DNA of 64,000 bases, taken from positions 56,649,348 through 56,713,347 of the forward strand of contig OX344764.1 in NCBI GenBank assembly GCA_947034895.1, read 5' to 3'. Every line of letters begins with the position of its first letter. Within the stretch, counting starts at the first letter, position 1. The position numbers were made by a program, and so were the translations under genes. The DNA is from Rhytidiadelphus loreus. Its lineage: Eukaryota; Streptophyta; Bryopsida; Hypnales; Hylocomiaceae. Shown here piece by piece: positions 35,165 through 45,890 of the stretch. Under the pieces are notes generated by a model. That model did not search any database and had not been told where the DNA came from. It saw only the letters and a program-made list of their open reading frames with translations.

Positions 35165-38100
35165 TCACCAATAATCACCACAAGAACACACACCATTTTG
35201 GAAGTGGTGAAAGCGATTAGCATCCCTAACAACAATCTCTCGTTCAGTCGCCTTTGAGATAAACTTGGTTGCTGTATGGCAGTCTGAACACACTCGAAGG
35301 TTCTTGAACACCCGAATTGGCTCTCCAGGGGATGTCCGCATGAGTCCGTAAGCAATAGCCAGCTTCTCACTATGGGAGCAAAGAGCAAGTTCTTTCTCCT
35401 TCTCCTCAATGTTCCGCAACACTAACCGGGTATCAGGAATGTAGCCTTCGGCCTTAATTTTCTCACTCAATCTCCTCAGCTCAGCATAGATCTCCTTCGC
35501 TTCTGAGTGAGAAGTATCCCCTACGACGAAGTCATGGACCTTGTTATCAACTTCAATCCAGCTACGCCCTGGCTCCTTGCGTATACCTCTCTCCTGCATC
35601 ATAGTGCGCACCCACAACACCTCCTCCCACTTGCCAGCTGCAGCATAGATGTTCGAGAGAAGCACGTATGCAGAAGCATCCATCGGTTCCAACTTGAGAC
35701 GCTCATTAGCGGCAAGTTTGCCCAAATCCACATTACCGTACGTTCTACAAGCACCAAGCAAGGCTCCCCAAGTTGCACCATCCGGTTCCACTGGCATGCT
35801 GCCAATCAAGAGCTTTGCTTCCTCCAAGTGTCCTGCTCGGCCAAGAACATCCACCATGCAGGTACAAAGCACTACATTAGGTTCGATGCCATAATCTGGT
35901 GTCATCGCCAGAAAAAGTCTACGACCCTCATCCACAAGGCCAGCATGACTACAGGCCGACAACACTGCAGCGAAGGAGATCACATTAGGCTTCACACCGC
36001 CTGCAATCATATTTTCGAACACTTCCAGGGCTTCGTGCCCACATCCATGTTCTGCAAGTCCACCAATCATTACGGTCCACGTGATCACATCACGATCCTC
36101 CATCCGGTCAAAAACTAGTCGGGCATCATCCAAACTACCACACTTTCCATACATGTGCACAAGCGCGTTGCCCACACGCATATCCGACTCAAGTCCCGCT
36201 TTGAGGATATGCCTGTGAACCCCCTTCACCCACTCCAAAGCCCCTGCGCTCGAACATGGATTCAGAATGCTCCCATAGGTAGTTGCATCGGGTTCCAAGC
36301 CTTCCCTTTGCATTTGCAGAAACAGTTCATATGCTTCTTGCCCACATCCGTGCTCGGCAAGTCCACCAATCATCATGGTCCACGTGATCACATCACGATT
36401 CTGCATCCTATCAAAAACTAGCCGAGCATCATCCAAACTGCCACACTTTCCATACATGTGGACAAGCGCATTGCCCACACGCATATCCGACTCAAGTCCC
36501 GCTTTGAGGATATGCATGTGAACCTCCTTCACCCACTCCAAAGCCCCTGGGCTCGAACATGAATATGGATTCAGTATGCTTGCAAACGTGAATGCATCGG
36601 GTTTCAAGCCTTCCCTTCGCATTTGCATAAACAGTTCATATGCTTCTTGTCCACATCCGTGCTCGGCAAGTCCACCAATCATCACGTTCCACGTGATCAC
36701 ATCACGATCGTGCATCCTATCAAACACTAGCCGAGCATCATCCAAACTGCCACACTTTCCATACATGTGGACAAGTGCAGTGCCCACACGCAAATCCGAC
36801 TCAAGTCCCGCTATGAGGATATGCCTGTGAACCTCCTTCACCCACTCCAAAGCCCCTGCGCTCGAACATGGATCCAGAATGCTCGCAAACGTGATTGCAT
36901 TGGGTTCAAGGCCTCCCTGTTTCATTTGAAGAAGCAGTCCATATGCTTCTTGCCCACATCCGTGTTCTGCAAGTCCACCAATCATCACGGTCCATGTGAT
37001 CACATCACGATCCTCCATCCGGTCAAAAACTAGTCGGGCATCATCCAAACTACCACACTTTCCATACATGTGCACGAGCGCATTGCCCACACGCAAATCC
37101 GACTCAAATCCCGCTTTGAGGATATGCCTGTGAACCTCCTTCACCCACTCCAAAGCCCCTGGGCTCGAACATGAATATGGATTCAGTATGCTCGCAAACG
37201 TGAATGCATCGGGTTTCAAGCCTTCCCTTCGCATTTGCAGAAACAGTTCATATGCTTCTTGCCCACATCCGTGCTCGGCAAGTCCACCAATCATCACGTT
37301 CCACGTGATCACATCACGATCCTCCATCCGGTCAAAAACTAGTCGGGCATCATCCAAACTACCACACTTTCCATACATGTGGACAAGCGCATTGCCCACA
37401 CGCATATCCGACTCAAGTCCCGCTTTGAGGATATGCCTGTGAACCTTCTTCACCCACTCGAAAGCCCCTGCGCTTGAACATGGATTCAGAATGCTCGCAT
37501 ACGTGAATGCATCGGGTTTCAAGCCTTCCCTTTGCATTTGCAGAAACAGTTCATATGCTTCACTCCCACATCCGTGTTCGGCAAGTCCACCAATCATCAC
37601 GGTCCATGTGATCACATCACAATCCTCCATCCGGTCAAAAACTAGTCGGGCATCATCCAAACTGCCACACTTTCCATACATGTGCACAAGCGCATTGCTC
37701 ACACGCAAATCCGACTCAAGTCCCGCTTTGAGGATATGCCTGTGAACCTTCTTCACCCACTCGAAAGCCCCTGCGCTCGAACATGGATTCAGAATGCTCG
37801 CAAACGTGATTGCATTGTGTTCGACGCCTTCCTGTTTCATTTGGAGAAGCAGTCCATATGCTTCACTCCCACATCCGTGTTCGGCAAGTCCACCAATCAT
37901 CACGTTCCACGTGATCACATCACGATCCTGCATCCGGTCAAAAACTAGTCGGGCATCATCCAAACTGCCACACTTTCCATACATGTGCACAAGCGCATTG
38001 CTCACACGCAAGTCCGACTCAAATCCCGCTTTGAGGATATGCCTGTGAACCTCCTTCACCCACTCCAAAGCCCCTGCGCTTGAACATGGATTCAGTATGC

Positions 38101-39118
38101 TCGCAAACGTGATTGCATTGGGTTCCAGGCCTTCCTGTTTCATTTGGAGAAGCAGTCCATATGCTTCACTCCCACATCCGTGTTCGGCAAGTCCACCAAT
38201 CATCACGTTCCACGTGATCACATCACGATCGTGCATTCTATCAAACACTAGCCGAGCATCATCGAAACTGCCACACTTTCCATACATGTGCACGAGCGCA
38301 TTGCCCACACGCAAATTCGACTCAAGTCCCGCTTTGAGGATATGCCTGTGAACCTCCTTCACCCACCCCAAAGCCCCTGCGCTTGCGCTTGAACATGGAT
38401 TCAGAATGCTCGCAAACGTGATTGCATTGGGTTCGAGGCCTTCCTGTTTCATTTGGAGAAGCAGTCGATATGCCTCCTGCCCCAATCCATGCTCTGCAAG
38501 TCCACCGATCATTATGTTCCATGAGATCACGTCGTGTTCCTCCATTCGCCAAAAAGCTACTCGGGCATCATCGATACTGCCACAATTTGTATACATGTGG
38601 ACAAGCGCACTGCCCATACGCACATCTGATTCAAGCCCAGCATGTCTTACATACGCATGAACTTCTTTGCCCCACTGCAAAGCTGATGGATCGGCACATG
38701 CCTTCAGGATGCTCGAGAAAGTAAATGCATCTGGCTGGACCCCTTTTTGACACATTTGATTGAAGAGTTCCATTGCTTTGCCAGCATGATTGTGCTTTGC
38801 ATAACCTCCAATCATAATGGTCCAACTGAACACGTTCTTGTTCACAAGTTTATCAAATACTCCACGTGCATCCTCCAATTCTCCACACCTGATATACACG
38901 CTCACTAGGTTGTTTGCCACATATCTATTCTGCTCCATTCCACTCTGGTTGATGTAGTCGTGAACCTGCTTCGCGACATTAACATTAAGGTTTTCCTCCT
39001 TCAAGCACCGTCTCAAAACTTCAACATACATAAACGAGTCGATGGCCATGCCTTGTTCTAGTCCTTTCTTCAAATTACCAATTGCTTCAGTCGTGCTTCT
39101 TGCAGTTTTCAAGGACAT
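35165..39118 (-). CDS. PLS-class PPR protein with E and DYW domains (organellar RNA editing)
   Basis: Likely an organellar C-to-U RNA-editing factor. PPR motifs in P-L-S order bind one RNA base each, and the DYW domain is the cytidine deaminase. I start it at ATG 39118 (1,317 residues); the frame is open 18 codons further but only to a GTG. Order: one diverged S-P pair, one diverged triplet, eight near-identical triplets of 101-103 residues (about 228-1041), terminal L2-S2 motifs, E1-E2 (to about 1180), then a 135-residue DYW domain from PGRSW (about 1183). Deaminase residues are visible: HSE (about 1249-1251) with CSDC (about 1277-1280), and a second zinc site FHHF...CSCGDYW at the very C-terminus. 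No frameshift or stop interrupts the 3,954 bp and no intron is needed. Whether it goes to mitochondria or plastids cannot be told from the short N-terminus. The DYW end is complete. Confidence 0.95.
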   Translation of the reverse strand: MSLKTARSTTEAIGNLKKGLEQGMAIDSFMYVEVLRRCLKEENLNVNVAKQVHDYINQSGMEQNRYVANNLVSVYIRCGELEDARGVFDKLVNKNVFSWTIMIGGYAKHNHAGKAMELFNQMCQKGVQPDAFTFSSILKACADPSALQWGKEVHAYVRHAGLESDVRMGSALVHMYTNCGSIDDARVAFWRMEEHDVISWNIMIGGLAEHGLGQEAYRLLLQMKQEGLEPNAITFASILNPCSSASAGALGWVKEVHRHILKAGLESNLRVGNALVHMYGKCGSFDDARLVFDRMHDRDVITWNVMIGGLAEHGCGSEAYGLLLQMKQEGLEPNAITFASILNPCSSAGALEWVKEVHRHILKAGFESDLRVSNALVHMYGKCGSLDDARLVFDRMQDRDVITWNVMIGGLAEHGCGSEAYGLLLQMKQEGVEHNAITFASILNPCSSAGAFEWVKKVHRHILKAGLESDLRVSNALVHMYGKCGSLDDARLVFDRMEDCDVITWTVMIGGLAEHGCGSEAYELFLQMQREGLKPDAFTYASILNPCSSAGAFEWVKKVHRHILKAGLESDMRVGNALVHMYGKCGSLDDARLVFDRMEDRDVITWNVMIGGLAEHGCGQEAYELFLQMRREGLKPDAFTFASILNPYSCSSPGALEWVKEVHRHILKAGFESDLRVGNALVHMYGKCGSLDDARLVFDRMEDRDVITWTVMIGGLAEHGCGQEAYGLLLQMKQGGLEPNAITFASILDPCSSAGALEWVKEVHRHILIAGLESDLRVGTALVHMYGKCGSLDDARLVFDRMHDRDVITWNVMIGGLAEHGCGQEAYELFMQMRREGLKPDAFTFASILNPYSCSSPGALEWVKEVHMHILKAGLESDMRVGNALVHMYGKCGSLDDARLVFDRMQNRDVITWTMMIGGLAEHGCGQEAYELFLQMQREGLEPDATTYGSILNPCSSAGALEWVKGVHRHILKAGLESDMRVGNALVHMYGKCGSLDDARLVFDRMEDRDVITWTVMIGGLAEHGCGHEALEVFENMIAGGVKPNVISFAAVLSACSHAGLVDEGRRLFLAMTPDYGIEPNVVLCTCMVDVLGRAGHLEEAKLLIGSMPVEPDGATWGALLGACRTYGNVDLGKLAANERLKLEPMDASAYVLLSNIYAAAGKWEEVLWVRTMMQERGIRKEPGRSWIEVDNKVHDFVVGDTSHSEAKEIYAELRRLSEKIKAEGYIPDTRLVLRNIEEKEKELALCSHSEKLAIAYGLMRTSPGEPIRVFKNLRVCSDCHTATKFISKATEREIVVRDANRFHHFQNGVCSCGDYW
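35996..38437 (-). repeat. Eight near-identical 303/309-bp PPR triplets
   Basis: Within the PPR gene, triplets begin at 38437, 38128, 37825, 37522, 37219, 36910, 36607 and 36298 (minus strand). Five are 303 bp and three are 309 bp, the longer ones through two extra codons in the L motif (SSASAGAL or YSCSSPGAL). DNA identity between units is very high, also at silent sites, so the array was recently amplified or is being homogenised. Differences concentrate at motif positions 5 and last, the base-recognition residues. Confidence 0.95.
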
Positions 39119-39363
39119 ACTACCGCCACCACCCGGTACAATATGCCTCGACTCCCTTGCAGTACTCGGCACAATGCATCCTCTTCCATTGTAGCCCTCA
39201 GATAGCCTGATTCATCAATAGATTCTTCAATAGGAATACCTTCGAAAGAAGAACACTGATACACAGTGAAAGGGTGCAAGACCACTAATGCCCAGTACTC
39301 ACATATTTCAGCATCCACAAATTTGCATCCATCCATTTGAATTCTAATATCTCTCACATACAT
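39109..39363 (-). other. Upstream ORF overlapping the PPR start
   Basis: An ATG at 39363 opens an 84-codon frame that ends at 39109, ten bases past the first base of the PPR start codon (39118). If the PPR transcript begins upstream of 39363, ribosomes would meet this start first. It has no recognisable domain and could dampen translation, or be spliced out. A regulatory role is inference. Confidence 0.35.
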
Positions 39364-41200
39364 AGCAATTCATTGCAAACCATTCCACTTTAAGTGCACC
39401 CAATAACCAAAAGGAAGAACAAAGCATATTGCACACACAAAAATCCTTAAACTCACCCAAAATCACATATTTCTAGATGCACCTACTCTAGTCACTAGAC
39501 AAGGTAGCCAACTCAATTCCTAAAGTTACCTATCTCCTTGTGTTGTGTCTTGAGAATCTTTGGAGCAATAATCAACAGGAGGTTGCATTCTCCCTTCAAT
39601 TGTCAAGTGGAGCATTGCCTTTACCCATGGTGGAGTTGACCAGCCATATATCCAAAGTGCTTTCCTTGCCACCTTATGCCTAAAGTCAGGTGATCTAGGA
39701 TTCCTCTGTAGGCACCACAACCCATGATCAGATCCCTACAAAACTGTCTCATATTCATTTTGCATCTAACAATCAATATTCCAGGAATATTTGTGGAAGA
39801 CACTGCAATGATATGATCTGAGCAGTGTTCACTCCGCTCAATGACAGCAAACAACGCAATTTCATACTTGTTGCTTTACGAAGTGCCCACAAGTGCCCAC
39901 AAGTGCCCATGGCCTTGTACAAGCAAGAAACGTCCCGTCACTTGTTGAGCCGAGTATTGTATCCGCTTTCTTTTATCTAGTCATACCTTGTCAGCTCTGT
40001 TGTCCCACCACTGCGTAGGATCCGCGAAGTACTCTTTCCAAAGTTCTTCAACCGACTGTAGCTCACCTGAATCCACCGCAATATGCTTTACCCATGTCAG
40101 TCACATTCTCACCAGGAGAGGCAAACTCTTTCTGTGACGACGGGCATATGATACATACCTGAAGCATAGGAATTCGAAGGTGACCTCTTCCAAACTGATG
40201 AAGATGGTGAACACCGGATTGGTCCACAGCCTCGTATGTGAGAGGACAAGGGCAGGGATAAAGAAGGGTAGATAGGCCATGGAGACCTGAAGACTGAGAT
40301 TGCACAGATATCCTGGGTACACAAACGTCAACACTCTGCTAATAAGCAACTTCGTACCATTCAAAGCGCTCTTCCCATCAATACCGGGGTTTAGGGTTAG
40401 GTCAACCATGCTCATATCCGGTTACGTCGGAAAAATGTGACAACCTCTTTATCAAACATTGCTGTTTATCAAACATTGCTGTAAAGGAGACCTCAGACTT
40501 CGACACATTTGTTGTCAGCATGACCACACTAGTCCAACCCATGTCGCAAGTCATCCAACCACTTAATTCACTCACCTGTGCACCACCTAATCCACGCACC
40601 GACAAAAAGCTTCTCTGCTCTCTCCTGCACTGCAATTGTTGTCTACAATCTAAATCCCACGACACCAATTGAGGTGGCAGTCCCATCACTATCTGCCTGC
40701 ATTACAGAAACCAATTCACACTAACTGTTACTAAGAAGAACATCACACAGAACAACGCCGGAATGGACCTCAGAATTGAACCTGTGGACAGAAACACATC
40801 AAATTGAGAAGAAACTACATGTGCGAAAAATCTGCTACTACCTCCAATCCTGAAAACCCGAACACATTAAATAAAGTCCACAAACAAAACCGCAGACCTG
40901 ACGCTTCCGGCGGCCAAATGAAGCAAGACGAGCTGCCCAAGGACGGCAAACCTCCACTGCAGCTTCACGAGGAGCAGCTCCGTCTACGGGATCAATCAAC
41001 TGCTGAGGCAAGAATCCAACATACACCCATTGATTAGCATACAACCCCAGTCAACTGACTTGACTATTGAAAATTACCATCGCTTCAAAGAGGGTCATCA
41101 AAAACTTAGGTTCAATCTAAATTACAGTTCTCCTTCAATACGAATGACAAGACTAATTAAATTTAGATTGTTTGAATGACATATATAGAAATATGCATGA
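39364..41200. other. No gene recognised; less AT-rich upstream region
   Basis: Base composition is closer to genic than in the flanks and several frames of 70-104 codons exist on both strands (for example minus 40101-40415, partly hydrophobic). None shows a family I recognise. It may hold 5' exons or promoter of the PPR gene, or a decayed gene. ACAAGTGCCC is tandemly repeated near 39888-39910. Confidence 0.35.
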
Positions 41201-41239
41201 AAACCTATCAGAACTGATCATAACACATCCATGAACCGC

Positions 41240-41505
41240 AACAGGGGTCAGAACCCAATCCCCAGCCCAGCCAGATCGCTCAATCCAGTTCCCGGAATGT
41301 GTTTTCGACTTGTCTCGTTCCCTTCCAGTCTGGCACAACTTTGACTTCCTCCCTGCTGTTCGCGCTGCCCAATCTCCTGCCCCATGGTGCACTCGTGCAC
41401 ACCCCTATTCTGACATATGACGATACCTCGTATTGGGTGAATATGACAGGAATCAGCATATGTGGCACCGATTTGGCCATTTCCAGCACATCGTCCGAAT
41501 GTGAA
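41240..41505 (+). pseudogene. Nepenthesin-like aspartic protease fragment
   Basis: The plus-strand frame around 41260-41500 reads PSQIAQSSS, then VFSTCLVPF, SSLLF, HTPIL, and YWVNMTGISICGTDLAI. This matches the middle of plant pepsin-family (A1) aspartic proteases, whose pattern is FSYCLVPF...SSLLFG...TPLL...YYVNLTGISVGG. Neither catalytic motif (DTGS or the second D-S/T-G) is seen; after about SSTSSE the similarity stops though the frame stays open to 41778. The Gly usually following LLF and the second Gly of ISVGG are replaced. It is a truncated relic or a single exon of a broken gene. Confidence 0.6.
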
Positions 41506-41779
41506 GCAAACAAAGGTGATAGCAAAGTCGCTTTCGACTTGCAACACAAACGTGAGTTCTCAATCGGTTCGGTACATCTTACCGGCCCTGAATCCAGGCT
41601 GCTGCCACTTGAACTCTGTTGCAGCTCACACCACATCTCTAGTACACACTCTGAGCAGTTCTTTCTAGCTTTGCCGGGATTAAGTACTAAGCTTACTGTT
41701 CTTCTCTTGCAAGCCCAAGCTTCTTTCAAGGTTCGAAGACTGGGAATCACGCGGTCATCAGCATTGAATAACTTATAGC

Positions 41780-42525
41780 TATGCTGATTGCCACGGACCG
41801 CAATATATCACGAGTTCCCAATTCCAAGATGAATAAATTTCCTCAAGCGAAAATCCTAAACCCTAGTCCGCGAAAAGGCTCATTTCTTCTTGCTCGGTCT
41901 GTGAAACTCCCATATCAGCTCCTAAGCCAAAAAAAACCGGGATGAATTAGAGGACCTGCTATTTGAATTGCACTGCACTAATTGCGCAGCAAGATATCAT
42001 CAATCAGCAAATTAATTACTCGCGCTCCACAAGCTCCGAAGGAACAAGCGCTAGTCTACTCTCCTGTAGTAAGAGCAGGAAAGGTCGATACAACGTTTCT
42101 CCTACAACAGCTGGCATCTCACCTCCATCCTACAATTTCCATCACACTCCCACGAGCTCCACGAGCTCCAGTTCAAATGGCTCCAAACCAACTGCCAGAG
42201 CAGAGAAACAAGTCAGAATCCCTCTACAAATCCTCCACAAGCGGGCATTGCAGTACTACCCACATTCAGTCATCCTAACCCAACAGTACGAGAAATCTCC
42301 CTCCTTGAGCCCTCAATTCACCACAACAGCCATACGTGCACCCGCAAGAGACTGCAGCATGCAGCACCCTTGCTCTGCAAAAGTTCGCGAGCTTGGGATC
42401 AAGGAGTCCCCAACCTCTCTCACCGTCTCCATTCCTGCTGGACGCTTGCTCTGGACTCCCTCCTCTGCGGAAACGGTAGTTCTTCTCCTCGCCAATGCCT
42501 GATACCCTTGACGCTGCTCGTCTTA
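41780..42525. other. No gene recognised
   Basis: A 179-codon Ser/Thr-rich plus-strand frame at 41963-42502 has no domain and overlaps minus-strand frames. It starts at a codon with no support, and I do not call it. Confidence 0.35.
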
Positions 42526-42652
42526 CATCGGCACTAAAAGTCCCCGACGTTTTCAGTAAAACGCCGGGGACCCCTTGCGTGCTGCCCGCTCCCGAACTCT
42601 GCCCGAGCTCCCAGCGTTTTGCTGAAAACGTCGAGACTTATTAGTGCCGATG
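42526..42652. mobile_element. Short palindromic MITE (127 bp)
   Basis: Imperfect inverted arms of about 40 bp: left begins CATCGGCACTAAAAGTC and the reverse complement of the right begins CATCGGCACTAATAAGTC. Both continue into CGACGTTTTCAG. CACTAA inside the arms suggests a CACTA link, but no 3-bp target duplication is evident. The GC-rich loop is about 45 bp. Confidence 0.75.
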
Positions 42653-43369
42653 GGGGCAATCCTGCCCAGCCCTTCCATATCCCTCTCAAGTCAAGATCTT
42701 TGTTCACAAGCTTGAAGACCAAATTAAAACTAATGCAGGATGTTAAACCCTATCCTATGAACCATGTTTAGGACGGTGAATTTACCCTTGGAGAAAACAC
42801 AATGATTTTTTATTTTTCATACATGATAAAATTTGCAAATTTTTTAATTCATATTTGCGATTAGAGGCCCCCAAATAGCTAGGAGCAGTGAAGAGTATAG
42901 AATTAACTCAAGGACTTTTTTGACATAAATTCATCCTATTGGACTTACTTCATAGGCTGAGTTTAGCATCTTGCAAAAATAATTTGACCATGAAAGAATA
43001 TAGCAGAAACGCCTAAAAATGCCCATGTAAGAAATTCAACATAGTTGGAGGTACCTTTTCTATAATTTTTTGTAGTATTAACAATTGAAAATCATGAATT
43101 TCAAAAAAATTATAATTTTTGAATTTGACATGTAATTTCTATGAATTTTAATGTAGAAGCTCCTTAGGCCACTAAAACCATCATATAGATGAAACCAAAA
43201 TCTCAAATAATCAATAGTCAACCAATTGTAGTTAAGAAAGAGGGTATTTAAATGACACTTTTGAAGGATACTTCAAGGGAAATCTAATCTGCATAATGGG
43301 TATAGAGATGGTTTTGGGTGTCCTAATGTAAGGCTTTTTTTTATGTGAGATTGGTGGATAAAGTTCATA
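42653..43369. other. Start of a segmental duplication; no gene
   Basis: CTCAAGTCAAGATCTTTGTTCACAA near 42692 recurs near 51218 and, altered, near 54681. These mark the beginning of three related segments. The rest is AT-rich and without genes. Confidence 0.5.
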
Positions 43370-43625
43370 AGGGAGCTACATAGTCCAAATGATAACCTAT
43401 CTTGCCATGTGGACCTAGTGGGTGGAACAAAGATCAAGTAAGAATTCCCCACATATTGACTCCCTCGAGATTGACCAATCTCAACCAATGAGTGTCTACC
43501 GATTTGGGTGAAACTTAAAATCTTTGTTTTCTGGTCACTAAAGCTAGCAAGACAATCAATGGGGACTTTTTGTCATCTACTGTTTTCATTTGCCCTCTTG
43601 GCTCACATAGCAAGAGAGGCCCTAA
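43370..43625. repeat. Direct repeat, uninterrupted copy (partner 45035-45257)
   Basis: GGAGCTACA, CTCGAGATTG or CTCAAGATTG, CACCAATG-like words, CGATTTGGGTGAAACTT and GGCAAGACAAT are shared in order. This copy runs straight through GGCTCACATAGCAAGAGAGGC, where the partner carries a 226-bp insertion. Confidence 0.75.
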
Positions 43626-43679
43626 ATCCCTAAAGGATTATTGTCCCTTTGAAGGACAAATGGGATTTTGGGCAGGTAC

Positions 43680-44890
43680 CTATAGGTTGAATTTTTGTCA
43701 TGATTTTCTTAAACTTTTTTTGACGATAGAAAAAACTAATTAGCTTCATGGGAATATAATTTTCTTAAATCAGTGCCCCCCAAAAAGAATTATGCCCAAA
43801 TAAGCTCAAAATACTTAGGGGAGACGGGCCAAAACAAAAAAAATTCAAAATTTAAATTTTTTTCTCATAGATTATATTTTTGTCTACATGGAAAGCTTTG
43901 ATTCATTCTATATAGATTTGTTATGAGAAAGTTATGAACAATCTTGTTTTGAGGGTAATTAGAGCATATTCTTGATAAATAACTTGTAGCATTTGTTTTA
44001 GAATGCAATTTTTACAATTTAAAAAAAATAAAATTCCACATGGTTTAGTTTGCTTCCTAGAACAATCTCAACATTGGAATTAGTGCGTTTTAATTTCATT
44101 TTAGAGATATTAATAATTTAAATTTTCCTTCTATCTCATACCTAATTCTACCTAATAAATTTTTAAAGAATGGAAATAAATTAATGAATTAATTATTGTT
44201 TCCTAGATTCTGAAATCAATTCTTCATAATAAATATTTAAAGCTCAAAACTCTATATTGCAAATTTTTTAATTTAAGGAGGTTCAAAGTCAAATAATCTA
44301 GTCCAACAATGTGCTGAAAAACTTGTTTTTTTCACTTTAAAGATCTTGCAATCTATGTGATTAAAATATCTGAATTTTTTTCCACACATTCTCAATATTA
44401 AAATATCTAAGAAACTACGTTTAGATATGCAAGAAAAACAATTTCCAATTTCTTTTACTCTTTGTTATAAAAATGGCAATTTTGAGTGTTTTTTGGCAAA
44501 AAAAAGGCCATGGTCATTTATGGGTAAAGGTAAAGGCACCAATAGCTGATCATTTAAGCAATTTTAGAGCAGATGGTGAGGAATATGAGGTGGTGGAATT
44601 TTTTTCCCATGTAGGAAGATAAAATTCTAAAAAATTTGCAATCAAAATTTTATTCCCTAAATTGAAATTACTATGAATTTTGAGAGCCAAAAAGTGCACT
44701 TCACTAGTAGCCAACATTTAGAGTATTCCAATTCCAATCATTCAAGAACTACTTTCTTGCTCACTACTTTAGGACATGTGTTATAACCTTATTGGTCCCA
44801 ACCTTGAAAAAGACAAAAAAAAACATTCCAAGCTTGACTTCCAGCCTAAGGTTGAAAATAGTGCATCCTATAGGGACCTGGTTAACAATT
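43680..44890. other. Non-coding; decayed relative of the 17.3/53.3-kb repeat
   Basis: Weak collinear similarity to 17400-17700 and 53460-53700 (GATTCATT, GAGAAAGTTATGA-like words) across about 43690-44000. No gene seen. Confidence 0.35.
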
Positions 44891-44904
44891 GGTGCTTCTA
44901 CCTT

Positions 44905-45890
44905 AGCACCTCACCTAATGCTCCTGGGAACCCATCATTTGGATTTTGGAGATTCTGAGTCACAAGCTACTGACTAAGGGCCTCCGGCCATGTGAGTCAT
45001 GCGGGGTTAAGTTTGCAGGGGAGCTACAGGGACCATGTTTGGAATTCTTCTCCCATGTAGATATGATGGGTGGGGGAGAGATGGAGTAAGTATCTTCTAC
45101 GTATGGATTCCCTCAAGATTGTCCAATCTCCACCAATGGAGTTGTCCACCGATTTGGGTGAAACTTGAATTCCTCCTTCTCTGCTCAAAGGTTGGCAAGA
45201 CAATTAGTGTTCACTTCTTGTCTTCTAGTGCTTCTTTTGCCCGCCCAGGTCACATGGATCAGGGTGGATTGACCCCCTCGCTCGGCCTTACCATGGGTGC
45301 AAGTAAAAAAAATGCCCCCTATTTTGGGCCGTTCTAGGGTATACTCTTGACCTCCCACAACTAATTGAGGGTCTTTGATCGCAAAAATGAATTCAAAATT
45401 TGCAAAAGAATTCATGTGCAAAAAATAAATAATTCCAGGGTTTGCCCGCAGGGCCGAGCGAGGGGGTCAGTTCTCCCTGGCCCTCACATGGCAGGAGGCT
45501 CTAATAAGTGCACTCCAACTTATTACTCCCAAACTGTAGGAGCAGTGGGCATCACATGCCACAAGAAAATATGGAGTAAACTTATTACTTAAAAGTAACC
45601 TGTCTGTAGAAGTGGAGGTGGCATTAATAATTATAGCATTCGTAGTCAGATTCTCACTCACTCCAAAGATTGCGGAGTGCACAAGTTACAGAAAATACTC
45701 CGTAAAGATCAAACTGTCTAACTTAAATAAAGCTTAAACTATTTTTATAATAAAGAAGCTCCTACTTGCAAGCATCAAACCTTTCAAAGCATTCCCAGAT
45801 CGTCAGATCCTGTATCCGATTCTTCTTAGCGTTGTACATAATGTTTCTGTTCTAGAGGTCGAGGGATCCAAGTTGGATGTTTACAATCTC
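44905..45890. repeat. F-box-upstream-like module, copy 1 (with insertion)
   Basis: It shares with 51965-52565, 54726-55143 and 62630-63035 (inverted) the words GCACCTCAC, TTATAGCATTCGTAG or TTATAGCATTGGTTG, GCAAGCATCAA, CCCAGATCGT and GATCCTGTATCCGAT, then ATAATGTTTC. In the 54.7-kb copy this sequence directly precedes the F-box gene, so the module may be a duplicated promoter and leader. This copy has no coding region behind it. Confidence 0.7.
45258..45483. mobile_element. MITE of 226 bp with 8-bp target duplication
   Basis: Inverted ends of about 28 bp contain TGACCCCCTCGCTCGGCC on the left and its complement on the right, next to CAGGGTGGA and its relative CAGGGAGAA. TCACATGG flanks it directly (45250-45257, 45484-45491). 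The related uninterrupted copy at 43.6 kb has a single TCACATAG at the same point, which is an empty site. An 8-bp duplication with a CAGGG-type end suggests the hAT superfamily. Confidence 0.85.

Noticed and set aside
36155..38724. A ladder of similar plus-strand frames of 84-100 codons spaced 303-612 bp
   Set aside because: They are antisense shadows of the repeated PPR triplets on the minus strand; the period equals the triplet length.
39119..39172. 18-residue N-terminal extension of the PPR protein
   Set aside because: It would begin at a GTG; the first ATG in frame is at 39118.
41280..41750. 156-codon minus-strand frame
   Set aside because: It is antisense to the recognisable aspartic protease fragment on the plus strand.
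41963..42502. 179-codon Ser-rich plus-strand frame
   Set aside because: Low complexity, no domain, no plausible promoter or start context.
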